Position numbers and translations under genes: made by a program. From Lentisphaerae bacterium ADurb.Bin242 (GTDB taxonomy: Bacteria; Verrucomicrobiota; Lentisphaeria; Victivallales; UBA1829), in NCBI GenBank assembly GCA_002069785.1, contig MWCA01000009.1, positions 21,168 to 85,167 of the forward strand: a stretch of DNA of 64,000 nucleotides, in the 5' to 3' direction. Below, piece by piece: positions 36,000 through 46,119 of the stretch; the stretch's first letter is position 1, and each line of letters begins with the position of its first letter. A model generated the notes under the pieces. The model was not told the DNA's origin. It did no database searches and saw nothing but the letters and a program-made list of their open reading frames with translations.

Positions 36000-36925
36000 A
36001 AATCCGCCCCTACAAGCCGGAAGACCGGCGGCTCCTCTGGGAGCTTTACAACCGTTTTCTGCACCGGGACCGCCTTCCGGAAAAGGCGTTCCTGGAATAT
36101 CTCCTGATGTCGCCCAATTTCCAGCCGGAGGGATGTTTTTTCCTGCCGGGCCGTCCGGCGGGCGCCGGGATCGCCATGCTTCACCGGAAGGCGTTCAACC
36201 CCTGGACGGAAATTCCGGATTCCAGCCGCGGAAAAGGGTTTCTCCTGCCGCTGGCGGATTCCGCGGAAAATTATGAACGGATTCTGGCGGAAGCCGAACG
36301 GTATTTCCGGAAAAACGGATGTTCGGCGGTCCGGCTTTCGGGTCTGGGAAGCGGCGTCCTGCCGAATTGTTTCGGGCGCGACGAATATCCGTGCCTGGTG
36401 GAAACGGCCTTGCGGAACGGCTATGAAAGCGTTCACGTTTCCTATGCCATGCGGTGCGGGCTGCCGGAGTACGAGCCTTCGGAAAAAATCCGGAAGAAAA
36501 GGGAAGAACTGGCGCGGGAAGGCGTGATTTTCCGCACGTGCGCGCCGGACGATCTGCCGGGGGTCCGCGACGCCCTGGAAAACAGCGATCTCGCCCCGTA
36601 TCTTCCCCTGATCCTGGAAAAGTTCTCCCGCGGGAGGCTGGAGGAAGTCGTGATCGCCGTCGAAAACAGCGGCCGTGTCCTGGCGACATGCCAGTATCAC
36701 TATGCGCACCAGGCGGAGCGGGTCGGGCCCTTCGGCGTGACCGCTTCCGCACGGGGACGCGGAATCGGGCTGGTCCTTGTGGCCGCCCTTCTGGAGGAAA
36801 TGGCGCTGCGGAATTATCACTGCGCTTATTTCCATACCTGCGATGAGGAAAAAACCCGGTTTTATGCGCAGAATCAATTTCAGGTGTTCCGAGTCCGGGA
36901 TACGCTGGAAAAAATATTGCACTGA
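35996..36925 (+). CDS. GNAT-family N-acetyltransferase (probable tandem GNAT)
   Basis: This 309-residue protein begins with a GNAT-like half (MKIRPYKPEDRRLLWELYNR) that has no clear acetyl-CoA loop, followed by a second half (from about 175) with VIFRTCAPDDLPGVRDAL and the acetyl-CoA binding motif GVTASARGRGIGLVLVAALL, then the terminal strand FYAQNQFQVFRVRDTLEK. It would transfer acetyl from acetyl-CoA to an unknown amine. It overlaps the FadR gene by four bases and precedes the secreted CBM9/TIM-barrel gene by about 50 bases. Its role in a glycan operon might be modification of an amino sugar (speculative). Confidence 0.75.
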   Translation: MKIRPYKPEDRRLLWELYNRFLHRDRLPEKAFLEYLLMSPNFQPEGCFFLPGRPAGAGIAMLHRKAFNPWTEIPDSSRGKGFLLPLADSAENYERILAEAERYFRKNGCSAVRLSGLGSGVLPNCFGRDEYPCLVETALRNGYESVHVSYAMRCGLPEYEPSEKIRKKREELAREGVIFRTCAPDDLPGVRDALENSDLAPYLPLILEKFSRGRLEEVVIAVENSGRVLATCQYHYAHQAERVGPFGVTASARGRGIGLVLVAALLEEMALRNYHCAYFHTCDEEKTRFYAQNQFQVFRVRDTLEKILH

Positions 36926-36975
36926 TTGAACTTATATATGTTCTCACCGGAAACAAACAGAAAAGGAAGTGGACT

Positions 36976-39903
36976 ATGAAAAAAAGACTCTGGATCGCTC
37001 TTGCCGGCCTCGGCATCCTGACCGCCCTGTTCCCGCTGCCGGGCGGGGATCTTTCCGCGGAACGCGTCTCCGGCTCCATCCTCATCGACGGGAAACTCAC
37101 GGAACCCTCCTGGGAGAAGGCTCCGGCCTGTTCCGATTTCCTGAAAGCGGGCACGCGGTCGCCTTCCGCCGCAAAGACCTCCGTCAAGGTGCTTACCGAC
37201 GACAACGCGCTGTATATCGGCATCCGCTGCGAGGAGCCGAAGGTTTCCGAGATCGTGAAAATGGAAGTGCCGCGCGACGGCGGAATCTATCAGTCCGACT
37301 GTGTGGAAGTCATGCTGGACCCCGCCGTCACCAAGGAACGCTACTATCATTTTCTGGTGAATGCGCTCGGCAACCAGTATGACGCCTACCGCGATCAGGG
37401 CGGCGGCGTCCAGTATCCGCGCTGGAACGGCTCCTGGACCGCCCAGTCCTATATCGGAAAGGATTTCTGGAGCACGGAAATCCGGATTCCCTTCTTCAAC
37501 TTTACGGAGAAGAATCCCATTGACGGCATCTGGGGAATCAATGTCTGCCGGGGCAAGCGCACGAATCCGCGCGAAGACTCCTCCCTGACCGGGGAATATC
37601 ACAAGGTGGACCTTTTCCGGCCACTGACCGGGATCGGTACGGACCTGAAACCGTTCCGGCTGGAAGTCCAGCCTCCGGCGGGGACCATCCGGCTGGGCGA
37701 CCGCGAACGCATCTTCATCGAGAACAATACCACGGTCGGCAACTTCGGGGAGAAGCCTCTTGAACTCTTTGCCGATTCCTGGCTGACCGCTCCGGACGGC
37801 GGCGTGTTCACGTCACCCAAAACCCGTTTTTCGCTCCAGCCCGGAGAAGCCAGGAAGGTTGTCCTTCCGAAAATCGAAATCGGGAAACAGGGAAAATATG
37901 TGAATGCCCTGCGCCTCACCGACTCCAACGGGCGCACCCTCGCCTACAAGGAAACCGATCAGGACATCCGTTTCTCCCCGATCCGTGTTCAGCTTCAGGT
38001 CCCGTGGTACCGCCACTCCATTTTCGAAACGCAGAAGATCGGGCAGATCGAATTCCGCGTGCTGACCGCCATGGACGCCGCCGCGCTGAAAGACAAGATG
38101 CTGGAAGTCTCCATCCGCGACAAGGAGAAAGCGGTCTGGACCGAAACCGTGAAGGAGGTCAAACCCGAACTTTCGTTCCAGGTCGACAATGCGAAGATTC
38201 CTCACGGCAGATATGTCATTTCCGCCGTGCTCAAGGACCGGAACGGTAAAAAAGTGGATTTCTGTTCCGCCGAATTCCCGCTCTGGAAACTTCCTTATAA
38301 GAAAACGGAAACCTGGCGCGGACGGGACGGCAACTGGTATGTCGAGGGAAAGCCCCTGTTCATCAACTCCTTCTGGGCGGGCAAGGATTTCGAGCTGCCG
38401 GAACACAACGTGATCATGTTCTTCCAGGACAGCTGGAAACATCTTGCACCGGGCAAACTGGGACTCTCCGGCAATCCGATTTTCGGCGTCCACAAGAAAC
38501 CCGGCGTCCAAAAGGCGCTTCAGTCGGGGAACCTCGACGAGAAATACCTGGAGCTCTACCGTGAAGCCGTGCGCAAGGATTCCGCGGCGCCCAACCTGTT
38601 CGCCTACTTCCTGGTGGACGAACCGTCGTCGTTCAGCGCGCATGTAGATGCGCTGAAACAGGCGTATGAAACGCTCAAGAGCGAAGACCCCTGGCATCCG
38701 GTCGTCATGAGCGATTCCAGCCGCAACGACTACATCACCGCGTGCGACATCAACGGCCATCATCCCTATCCCACCGTCCTGAGCAATGTCAAGGCCAACG
38801 ACTGCACCGCCATCGCGACCACCTACGACAGCGGAATGGCGCGTCTGGCCGACGGCTATCACAAGGTCACTTTCATCTTCATGGACATGGGGTTCAACAA
38901 GTGGGATTTCGGGCTCGGCCCGAAAGAAGGCCGCATGGCCACCTTCGACGAGTTCCGCGACCACATGCTGATGGCGCTCGCCTGCGACATGAAGGGGCTG
39001 ATCCCGTTCAATTCCAATTACCACTCCTATCCGGAAGGCACCCTCGGATTTCCCGCGATCGCGAAGGAAGGCGCCTGGCTCGGACAAGCCGTGATTGCGC
39101 CCGACACGGCGTTCCGCCCGAAGGCGGATTACGACAAGCTCCGTTTCATCTCCCGGAACCTCGACGGCAATACGGTCATCATCGCCTCGAATGTGAGCAT
39201 GACGCCGCGCACCGTGACCTTCTCCGGCCTGCCGGAATCCGTCCGCTCGGTCCATGTGATCTCGGAAAACCGTTCCATTCCGGTGAAGAACGGCTCGTTT
39301 TCCGATCACTTCAACGAGTGTCAGGGGCACGCCTACACGACCGGTCCCGCGCCCGCGCTGGAAAGCGTTCCCGAGGTCAAAAAGCGGATCGAAGAGGCCT
39401 GGGCGAAGCGCGCCAAACCCGGCAATCTTCTGTTCCAGCGCTGCAAGGACGATACGGTGAAAGTCACGGCGTCCTGCACGTTTGTCAACTACAGCATGGC
39501 GGGCGCGGAAACCGCGCTCTGGCATCTCTGCGACGGGTATCTTCCGGAATCCTCCGTCGGATACGGTCTTCTCCTCTGGAGTTCGGTCGTCGGAAAACTG
39601 CCCGCCTGGATTGAATTCACTCCCAAAAAGACGCCGTTCACCCTCGGGCGCGTGGTCGTCTATCCGACCGAAAAATCCGTGAAGGGCATGAACGTGGAGG
39701 TTTTCTCGAACGGAAAATGGAAGAAGGTCCATGAGGTTGCGGACGCCTCGAACCTCGACCGGATCGAATGCGTGTTTCCTCCGGAACAAACGGACAAGTT
39801 CCGCCTCAACATTCTTTCCGCGAACGAAAAACAGGATCTCCGCCGTCATGGAGACAAACAGATTCGCGCCCGGATCGGGGAAGTGGAAGCCTACTCGAAG
39901 TAA
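36976..39903 (+). CDS. Secreted CBM9-like / TIM-barrel / discoidin carbohydrate-active protein
   Basis: This 975-residue protein starts with a signal peptide (MKKRLWIALAGLGILTALF). A CBM9-like domain spans about 30-215 (SILIDGKLTEPSWEKA; VEVMLDPAVTKERYYHF; STEIRIPFFNF). A beta-sandwich middle follows. A TIM-barrel-like segment runs from about 450 (GNWYVEGKPLFINSFWAG) with a possible catalytic acid in YFLVDEPSSF near 548. A C-terminal F5/8 discoidin-like domain (about 822-975) has CDGYLPESS and LGRVVVYPTEK. It probably binds and cleaves a polysaccharide outside the cytoplasm; the exact activity is unknown. AAGGAAG precedes the start. It is the first exported enzyme of the operon. Confidence 0.7.
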   Translation: MKKRLWIALAGLGILTALFPLPGGDLSAERVSGSILIDGKLTEPSWEKAPACSDFLKAGTRSPSAAKTSVKVLTDDNALYIGIRCEEPKVSEIVKMEVPRDGGIYQSDCVEVMLDPAVTKERYYHFLVNALGNQYDAYRDQGGGVQYPRWNGSWTAQSYIGKDFWSTEIRIPFFNFTEKNPIDGIWGINVCRGKRTNPREDSSLTGEYHKVDLFRPLTGIGTDLKPFRLEVQPPAGTIRLGDRERIFIENNTTVGNFGEKPLELFADSWLTAPDGGVFTSPKTRFSLQPGEARKVVLPKIEIGKQGKYVNALRLTDSNGRTLAYKETDQDIRFSPIRVQLQVPWYRHSIFETQKIGQIEFRVLTAMDAAALKDKMLEVSIRDKEKAVWTETVKEVKPELSFQVDNAKIPHGRYVISAVLKDRNGKKVDFCSAEFPLWKLPYKKTETWRGRDGNWYVEGKPLFINSFWAGKDFELPEHNVIMFFQDSWKHLAPGKLGLSGNPIFGVHKKPGVQKALQSGNLDEKYLELYREAVRKDSAAPNLFAYFLVDEPSSFSAHVDALKQAYETLKSEDPWHPVVMSDSSRNDYITACDINGHHPYPTVLSNVKANDCTAIATTYDSGMARLADGYHKVTFIFMDMGFNKWDFGLGPKEGRMATFDEFRDHMLMALACDMKGLIPFNSNYHSYPEGTLGFPAIAKEGAWLGQAVIAPDTAFRPKADYDKLRFISRNLDGNTVIIASNVSMTPRTVTFSGLPESVRSVHVISENRSIPVKNGSFSDHFNECQGHAYTTGPAPALESVPEVKKRIEEAWAKRAKPGNLLFQRCKDDTVKVTASCTFVNYSMAGAETALWHLCDGYLPESSVGYGLLLWSSVVGKLPAWIEFTPKKTPFTLGRVVVYPTEKSVKGMNVEVFSNGKWKKVHEVADASNLDRIECVFPPEQTDKFRLNILSANEKQDLRRHGDKQIRARIGEVEAYSK

Positions 39904-39934
39904 TCATTGAATTCATAAGAAGGAGAATGGAACA

Positions 39935-40708
39935 ATGAAAACGGTTTCAATCATGCTGGCGCTCGGAACGCTCACACTGGCCGCTGCCCCGGATGCCGCT
40001 CCCGCATCCGGAATGAAGACGGAACAAAAAATAATCGCCTGCTGGAGTTTCGACGAAGGACAAGGGGAGATATGCAAGGATTCCGTCGGCAATTTCAACG
40101 GCAAAATCGCCAACAACATGCGCGCGGTCAAATGGGTCGACGGCCGCAAGGGCAAGGCGCTGCATTTCGACTGCCCGGTCAATAAAAACGACCGCAATAC
40201 TTCCGGCGCGGTCGTGGCCGAAGGATTTCCGACCGATTTCCGGAGCGGGATCACGGTCGAATGCTGGGTGAAAATGGACAAGGAGGCGGACTGGCAGCGG
40301 AGAGTCTACAATCTGGTCACCTTCGCGCCCGGAAACTACGGTCCCGGCTTCATCCTCTACTACAACTGGGCGTATTACATGTTTCTTTCCGGTCCCGGCG
40401 GGCCGGATGCCCACAAGACCCAATGGAATGCCCCGGCTCCGGTCCCGGATTTCCGCGACCAGTGGATTCATGTCTGCGCCACGTTCGACGGCAAAAAGGG
40501 ACGTGTCTACATTGACGGCAAGCTGCTCGGCGAAACGAAAACCGAGGTCGTGTATTATCCGCAGAAGTCCAAAACATCCTCGCTGACCATCGGTTCCGGC
40601 TGGGGCGGTCTCGCCAACGGTTTTCCGGGAATCATCGATGAAGTGAAAATTTACAATTACGCCCTGCCGGCTTCCGAAATCGTCAAAAACGCAAAGCTGG
40701 ATATGTAA
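39935..40708 (+). CDS. Secreted LamG-like lectin-fold protein
   Basis: This 257-residue protein has a signal peptide (MKTVSIMLALGTLTLAAAPD) and a single concanavalin A-like LamG domain (about 35-250): ACWSFDEGQGEICKDSVGNF, GITVECWVKMDKEADWQRRV, WIHVCATFDGKKGRVYIDGK and GIIDEVKIYNYALPASEI, all typical. It has no catalytic motif and is probably a secreted glycan-binding protein. AAGGAG precedes the start, 31 bases after the CBM9 gene. It is followed at once by the pseudopilin gene. Confidence 0.85.
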   Translation: MKTVSIMLALGTLTLAAAPDAAPASGMKTEQKIIACWSFDEGQGEICKDSVGNFNGKIANNMRAVKWVDGRKGKALHFDCPVNKNDRNTSGAVVAEGFPTDFRSGITVECWVKMDKEADWQRRVYNLVTFAPGNYGPGFILYYNWAYYMFLSGPGGPDAHKTQWNAPAPVPDFRDQWIHVCATFDGKKGRVYIDGKLLGETKTEVVYYPQKSKTSSLTIGSGWGGLANGFPGIIDEVKIYNYALPASEIVKNAKLDM

Positions 40709-40732
40709 ACCCTTTTGAATGGGAGAAATCCT

Positions 40733-41491
40733 ATGAAAACGACAGAAAAGCTTTTCCGATCGTGCGATTTCACATTAATAGAACTCCTCATCGTGATTGC
40801 GATCATCGCAATTCTGGCCGGAATGCTTCTGCCCGCGCTGAACAAGGCGCGGGCGACGGCCCGGCGGATTGCCTGCGCCAATCAGGAAAAACAGCTCGGA
40901 CTCGGATTCTCCTTATATCACGCCGACAACAAGGAGTGGTATCCGGTCCATCTCAGCACCACGTATCCCAACCTGGACACCGCGGCCCTGAGCGCCATTC
41001 CCCTTGTCAACCGCCGCTGGTATCTCATGGTCGGACGCTACTTCATCCAGAAAGACTCGACCACGGTCGCCGGGGAAGTCGCTATTCAGGCGTACACGCT
41101 CTGTCCGGAAACCAGCAAAGAAGGCATCACCCGTTATACCTGCGACTATCTCATCAACTGGTATAACTTCGACGGCTCCAATTACCAGACGTACAACGGA
41201 GTGGCGGACCGTTACGGCATACCCTGGTTCCGGATGAATGTTTTCAAACCATCGTCCAATATGCTGCTGGTGGATGGACGATCCTCCAGTTTTTATGTCA
41301 CGGGAAACATGACCATTCCCATGCATTCATCCTTCAACGACATTTTCCGTCATAACAAAACCTGCAACACGCTGTATCTGGATGGACATGCAGGGAACAT
41401 TCTCCGCGAAAAAATCCCCTATCCTTCCAGCAGCGGCACTCCGTACACCTTGCCTTCGTCGGAATTCAGCCGTTTCTGGTTCGGATGGTAG
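40733..41491 (+). CDS. Pseudopilin-type protein with prepilin N-terminal domain
   Basis: About 252 residues. The prepilin helix [20 protein letters not shown] starts at residue 13 and runs into [16 protein letters not shown]. The residue before Phe is Asp, not Gly, which is highly unusual for a cleavage site. H-X9-DG is intact near the C-terminus ([13 protein letters not shown]). GGGAG precedes the ATG at 40733; the in-frame TTG at 40715 is not supported. It sits between the secreted LamG protein and the secreted GH16 enzyme in the large operon. Confidence 0.88.
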   Translation: MKTTEKLFRSCDFTLIELLIVIAIIAILAGMLLPALNKARATARRIACANQEKQLGLGFSLYHADNKEWYPVHLSTTYPNLDTAALSAIPLVNRRWYLMVGRYFIQKDSTTVAGEVAIQAYTLCPETSKEGITRYTCDYLINWYNFDGSNYQTYNGVADRYGIPWFRMNVFKPSSNMLLVDGRSSSFYVTGNMTIPMHSSFNDIFRHNKTCNTLYLDGHAGNILREKIPYPSSSGTPYTLPSSEFSRFWFGW

Positions 41492-41531
41492 TTCCGGCAG
41501 CCGGAAACAGAAAGAAAGATGGGAAAAGACG

Positions 41532-42944
41532 ATGATTCAGAAAACCTTGTGCTTCGTGTGGATTCTTTCCGCTGTTCTTGCGGCGGGTGCGGAAACCGTG
41601 ACTGCCGGTCTTCGGCCGGGGCTTTTTTCACAGGCCGTCAAGCCCGCCGGAGATGTTCCGCCCGACAACCGGCTCGAGATCGACATCCCCAATCTGCTTG
41701 TCAATGGATATTTCCGCGAAGGCGGCAATGCGCTTCCGCCGCGGGGATGGGTCGGAAGCGCCATGGAGGGCTGCGGCTACGGGAAGGGTCTTCATGCCGG
41801 ACGCACTTTTCAACTGCGGGGAAAAGGAGCGCGTTTCCTCCGCCAGAACGGGATTGTCATGGTTCCCGGCGAAAAATACAGGGTTTCCGGCTATATCCGC
41901 GGAGAAAATTTCAAGGGGGACGGGCATATCGGCATCGCCTGCGACAACTGGAGCAAGATTCGCGCCTACTTCTTTTCCGGAAAGGACATCCAGCCGGACT
42001 GGCAGTATTTCGAAGTCGTTTTTACGCCCGATGTTTCCAAAGCCGGAGAGTATGAGATGATCGTCTACCGGAAATCCGAAACGGACGGTTCTATCGAAGT
42101 GGACCACCTGATCCTGGAACCGCTGAGCAAAAAAGGGCTCCAGGAGTCCCGCAACAAATTCCACGGGAACAAATTTGACGAGAATTACGCAAAGGCCCTG
42201 ACGGAAGGAAAATTGCGTTCGGGGCCGCCGTCCGGGGAGTACCGTCTGGTCTGGTCCGACGAGTTCAACGGGAAGACACCGGATGAAAGCAAATGGAAAG
42301 TGTATGACATGTCCGCCTACCGGGATACACGCGGATATGTTCTGACGCCCGATTGTGTCCGGCTCGACGGCGAAGGTCATCTGATCATGACCACCCGTCT
42401 CGGCAAAGACGGCAGGACGGTCGAATCGCCCCGGATTTCCTCGACCGGGCATTATACGTTTGTCCGGGGATATCTGGAAGCCCGGATCGAACTTCACGAC
42501 TCCCCGCTGGCGAATTGCAGTTTCTGGCTGCTTCCCGAAGGACGGATGGATGCGAATGATCCGGTGAACAAGGGGATGGAAATCGATATCATGGAGTGCG
42601 TCAATCCGGCGCTGGGCATGCTGAGCCATACGACGCACTGGTACAGCACCGACCCGAAAACCGGAAAGCGGGTCAGTTTTTCCGGCGGAACCTGTGCGCG
42701 GAGGGTGCCCGGCCTCGACAAGGGCTTTCATTCCCTCGGCTTCGAGTGGACGGACACGGACTATGTCTTTTTCATCGACGGCGTGGAAAGCTGGCGCCTG
42801 AACAAAAAGGATCATCCCGTCACCGTGAAGCCGCACAACATCATTTTCAGTTTCGGCGGACGGGTCGGGGAGATCCGGAAGCAACCGGCGTTCGTCACGA
42901 ATTACCGGGTGGATTATATCCGGCTTTACCAGAAAGAAAAATGA
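41532..42944 (+). CDS. Secreted GH16 endo-beta-glucanase-type hydrolase with N-terminal CBM
   Basis: About 470 residues with a signal peptide (MIQKTLCFVWILSAVLAAGA). Residues 55-200 form a CBM4/9-like jelly roll (LLVNGYFREGGNALPPRGW; YRVSGYIRGENFKG). The GH16 domain occupies 235-470 (YRLVWSDEFNGKTPDESKWK), with the catalytic motif E-x-D-x-x-E as Glu350, Asp352 and Glu355 in GMEIDIMEC, and the closing NYRVDYIRLYQ. The family cleaves beta-1,3/1,4-glucans or galactans with retention. Which substrate applies here is unknown. It is part of the large operon. Confidence 0.88.
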   Translation: MIQKTLCFVWILSAVLAAGAETVTAGLRPGLFSQAVKPAGDVPPDNRLEIDIPNLLVNGYFREGGNALPPRGWVGSAMEGCGYGKGLHAGRTFQLRGKGARFLRQNGIVMVPGEKYRVSGYIRGENFKGDGHIGIACDNWSKIRAYFFSGKDIQPDWQYFEVVFTPDVSKAGEYEMIVYRKSETDGSIEVDHLILEPLSKKGLQESRNKFHGNKFDENYAKALTEGKLRSGPPSGEYRLVWSDEFNGKTPDESKWKVYDMSAYRDTRGYVLTPDCVRLDGEGHLIMTTRLGKDGRTVESPRISSTGHYTFVRGYLEARIELHDSPLANCSFWLLPEGRMDANDPVNKGMEIDIMECVNPALGMLSHTTHWYSTDPKTGKRVSFSGGTCARRVPGLDKGFHSLGFEWTDTDYVFFIDGVESWRLNKKDHPVTVKPHNIIFSFGGRVGEIRKQPAFVTNYRVDYIRLYQKEK

Positions 42945-42978
42945 ACGGAAACCTGTTTGAATCAGGAGATGAGGTTTT

Positions 42979-44268
42979 ATGAATTTCATGAAAAAAAGTT
43001 TTTTTACGGCGGAAAATTTCAAATCCGCCCGTCCCGACGGCCGTTTTGACCGTTCCCTCGGTTTCATTTACGAATCTCTGCGGAGAAAAGAACCGAAACT
43101 TTCTTTCGACCGGGTTTCTTCGGCGGCGGAGTTCCCGGCATGGAGGGAACGGGTCCGGGAAAAACTGCGCGAGCTCCTCCGGATGGTCCCGCATCCGCAG
43201 CCCGAATTCGTTCTTTTGAAAGAAGAAAAGCGGGATGGATACCGTCTGTTCCACTATGAATTTTATCCGGAAGACCTTCTGGCGGTACCGTTCCTGATGC
43301 TGATTCCCGAGGACGTGATCGCCGGCGGGCGCAAGGTTCCCGCCGTGATTTGCAACCCCGGTTCCGGCGCGGGAATGAAATCTCTCGCCGGAGAACCGGA
43401 TACGCGCCCGAACCGGTATCCGGGGCGGAACCGCCAGGCGTGGTGGTATGTGAAAGCCGGATTCATCGCGGTCGCCATCGAAAATCCGGCGACCGCCGAA
43501 AACAGCGAGCCGGGAATCCCGTACGGCCTGACCCAGCTGCGCTTCCTTTCTCTGCTGATGAAGGCGGGACGGACCTGCCAGGGATTCATCACGGAACAGC
43601 GTCTGATGGTTCTGGAATTCCTGAAAAAACATCCTCTGGTCGATCCCGGAAAACTGGCCTGTTCCGGACTCTCCCTCGGATGCGGCGGAATCCTCTACAC
43701 CACCGTCCTGTCGGATGACGTCCGGGCAATGATCTACAATGATTTCGTCTGTGACGGCGATGCCCGTCTCTTTTCCGTAACGGAATTTCCGGCGGACCCG
43801 GTGATGGCCGCCGGCTTCATTCCCGGAGCTTCCGACTGGTTTGCCATTCAACCGGACCTGACCGCGTCGATTGCGCCGCGTCCCATGCTTCTGGCGGAGG
43901 GCGGCGCCTGGAAAGGCAACATCGAAAAGATTGTACGGTCGTATGAAATGCTGGACGCAAGGGAGAATCTTTCCCTGAATTACTACAAAAAATACGCGGA
44001 CCCGGCCTCCCGGAAATACGATTCGGTCGATCTCCGCAAGACCACGGGACTGACCGGGGAAGACTATCTGGATTATTCCTATGTGGATGTGAGCCAGCAC
44101 AGCTTCCATCCCGAACTGGCGATCCCGTGGCTGACGAAACTTTTCTTCGGAAAGGAATGCGGCGATCCGGCGCTTTCAGCTGAAATCGAGGCTTCCCTTT
44201 CCGAAAAAGAACATTTTTTCAACGCGGACGACGAAGAAATTTTTCCGGATAAGGAACCTCAAAAATAA
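42979..44268 (+). CDS. Alpha/beta hydrolase (acetyl esterase or dienelactone hydrolase-like), cytoplasmic
   Basis: This 429-residue protein has the alpha/beta-hydrolase nucleophile elbow G-x-S-x-G (GLSLG, Ser232) and a possible catalytic His at 374 or 377 in DVSQHSFHPEL. A long N-terminal extension and PAVICNPGSGAG plus GYRLFHYEF resemble the acetyl-xylan esterase/uncharacterised hydrolase families seen in glycan loci. No signal peptide, so it likely removes acyl groups from imported oligosaccharides. GAGG precedes the start, which follows the GH16 stop by 34 bases. A second ATG at 42988 is possible. Confidence 0.75.
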   Translation: MNFMKKSFFTAENFKSARPDGRFDRSLGFIYESLRRKEPKLSFDRVSSAAEFPAWRERVREKLRELLRMVPHPQPEFVLLKEEKRDGYRLFHYEFYPEDLLAVPFLMLIPEDVIAGGRKVPAVICNPGSGAGMKSLAGEPDTRPNRYPGRNRQAWWYVKAGFIAVAIENPATAENSEPGIPYGLTQLRFLSLLMKAGRTCQGFITEQRLMVLEFLKKHPLVDPGKLACSGLSLGCGGILYTTVLSDDVRAMIYNDFVCDGDARLFSVTEFPADPVMAAGFIPGASDWFAIQPDLTASIAPRPMLLAEGGAWKGNIEKIVRSYEMLDARENLSLNYYKKYADPASRKYDSVDLRKTTGLTGEDYLDYSYVDVSQHSFHPELAIPWLTKLFFGKECGDPALSAEIEASLSEKEHFFNADDEEIFPDKEPQK

Positions 44269-44289
44269 CGGAACTGGAGATTGGAACCT

Positions 44290-46119
44290 ATGAAAATTTT
44301 GAACCGGCACGGATGGATTGTTTTGGATGAACTCGATTTGCCGCCGGAGGGTGGAATCAAGGTCGAATATCTCTCCGACGGAGGGTGCTTCGAGCCTGCG
44401 TGCATGTTCCCGAATCGGACCGAGGAGACTCTTTTCGAGGCTCACAACCATCAGGATTGGAACTGGGCTACGGAATACCGCGGGCTGGTCCCGGAACGCA
44501 TGATCCGGGACAACAAGGTCTACTGGAATTATTACGTCAATTTCGCCGGACTTCCGGAAAATTTGAACCGGAAACTGCGGGTGACCCGCTTTGCGGCCGG
44601 GGGGAAGGTCCTCTCCGTTACGGAACCGGAAGCTACGATCGATCCCGGAACCACCGTTTTCCTGAACAACTGGCGCGAATGGGAGGGCTCTCCGGTCCAT
44701 ACCTATGAGGGAATGGAACCGAACCGCCAGAACGATCCGGCCGACGCCCGCCCCGGCTGGACGGTCGCCAACTGTCTCTTCGGACAGCCCCGCCTCACAA
44801 TCTTCGGCAAGGAGGCCATGCCGCCGCTGTCGTATTGTCCGGAGCTTTCCGGAAAATACGACCTCTATCTTTGCATGAAGGAGGAAGTCCTGGAATGCGA
44901 TCTGGAACTGCCCGGCGCTCCGGTGCGGGAGCGTCTGCTGATCTCCTCCCGCGTGATTCCATTCAACAAGTTCTGGAAGGAAATCTACATCGGTCAGTAT
45001 TCCTTCCGGAAAACAGACCGGATCGTCATTCATCAGGCGGAAACCACGAAATTCAATCCGACCCGCCGGTTCGGGGACATCTATTACTTCAAGCTCGTTC
45101 CGGCCGGGCATACGGAAAAAAAATCCTCCGTGGCCGGGCGTATGAAGGAAATCCTGTTCTACAGCGAACCGTACAGCCTCGCCTACGGGCACCATCTCCA
45201 GAATGAAACCATGGCCGCGCGCATTGCCGACGAATACGCCGCGCTCGGAGTGGACAAGGTCGTCTGCCAGATGGGGCGCACCGGCTCCTTTGTGCTGTAT
45301 CCGGACAGTGTCAGTTCCCGCGGACGCGAAGGCGACGCCCGGGGCGACGACCGGCAGAGCTCCAACGGAGTCGCCGAGATGATGAAGAACATGGACATCC
45401 TGAAGGTGTTCCCGCCGCTCTGCCGCAAGCGCGGAATCCAATTCCTGGCGAACATGGGAGTGAACTCTTCCTATGTCGGAAGCACGCTCGAAACGAAGTT
45501 TTCCATGGATCACCCGGAATATTATCATCACCACCTGCTGGATTTTTCCATTCCCGAAGTCATCGACTTCGCCACGGAGAACTTCCGGGAAATGGCCCGG
45601 TATGAAATCGACGGCCTGAGCGTCTCCCATACCCGGTATCCCTACTGGCAGACCCGGGACACGATCCTGGCGTTCCATCGAGGCATTGTGGAGAAAATCG
45701 GCCGGAAGCGGCGCGGGGAACTGGAAATCAACATCAGCTTCGTGGCCGGCGATCCCGATTATTATCAGGCGATCGAAATCCTGATGCGGGAAGACCTGAT
45801 CGATTCGATCGTGCCCGCCAACCTGATGTGCATTTATCCGGCGGTCGACCTTGCTCCGTGGATCGAACTGGCAGAACGCTACGGGAAAACCGTCTACGGA
45901 ATGATTGACGGCTGGGGGCTTTCTTCGGCCGGGATGAACACCAGCATCCTGCCGCGTCCGGCGGAGTGCGAAGCGCTGGCGTCGCGTTACATCGGACAGG
46001 GCGCCCGCGGCCTTTACTTCTACCAGAGCGAACAGATTCTGTCCAATCCGTTCCTGCGCCGTTTCGTGAAAAGCCTGAAATCAGCCGGAAATTCTCCCGT
46101 GGTGAAAGGGTACGTATAA
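44290..46119 (+). CDS. Putative TIM-barrel glycoside hydrolase-like protein, cytoplasmic
   Basis: About 609 residues without a signal peptide. The first 270 residues are beta-rich (VEYLSDGGCFEPACMFPNR; FLNNWREWEGSPVHTYEGME). The rest looks like a (beta/alpha)8 barrel with GHHLQNETMAARIADEYAAL, RGIQFLANMGVNSSYVGST, EIDGLSVSHTRYPYWQTRD and GARGLYFYQSEQI near the C-terminus. The fold suggests a GH-like enzyme, but no catalytic pair can be named. The start at 44290 has GGAGA nine bases upstream; the in-frame TTG at 44281 is rejected. Fits between an esterase and the FG-GAP protein in the operon. Confidence 0.5.
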   Translation: MKILNRHGWIVLDELDLPPEGGIKVEYLSDGGCFEPACMFPNRTEETLFEAHNHQDWNWATEYRGLVPERMIRDNKVYWNYYVNFAGLPENLNRKLRVTRFAAGGKVLSVTEPEATIDPGTTVFLNNWREWEGSPVHTYEGMEPNRQNDPADARPGWTVANCLFGQPRLTIFGKEAMPPLSYCPELSGKYDLYLCMKEEVLECDLELPGAPVRERLLISSRVIPFNKFWKEIYIGQYSFRKTDRIVIHQAETTKFNPTRRFGDIYYFKLVPAGHTEKKSSVAGRMKEILFYSEPYSLAYGHHLQNETMAARIADEYAALGVDKVVCQMGRTGSFVLYPDSVSSRGREGDARGDDRQSSNGVAEMMKNMDILKVFPPLCRKRGIQFLANMGVNSSYVGSTLETKFSMDHPEYYHHHLLDFSIPEVIDFATENFREMARYEIDGLSVSHTRYPYWQTRDTILAFHRGIVEKIGRKRRGELEINISFVAGDPDYYQAIEILMREDLIDSIVPANLMCIYPAVDLAPWIELAERYGKTVYGMIDGWGLSSAGMNTSILPRPAECEALASRYIGQGARGLYFYQSEQILSNPFLRRFVKSLKSAGNSPVVKGYV

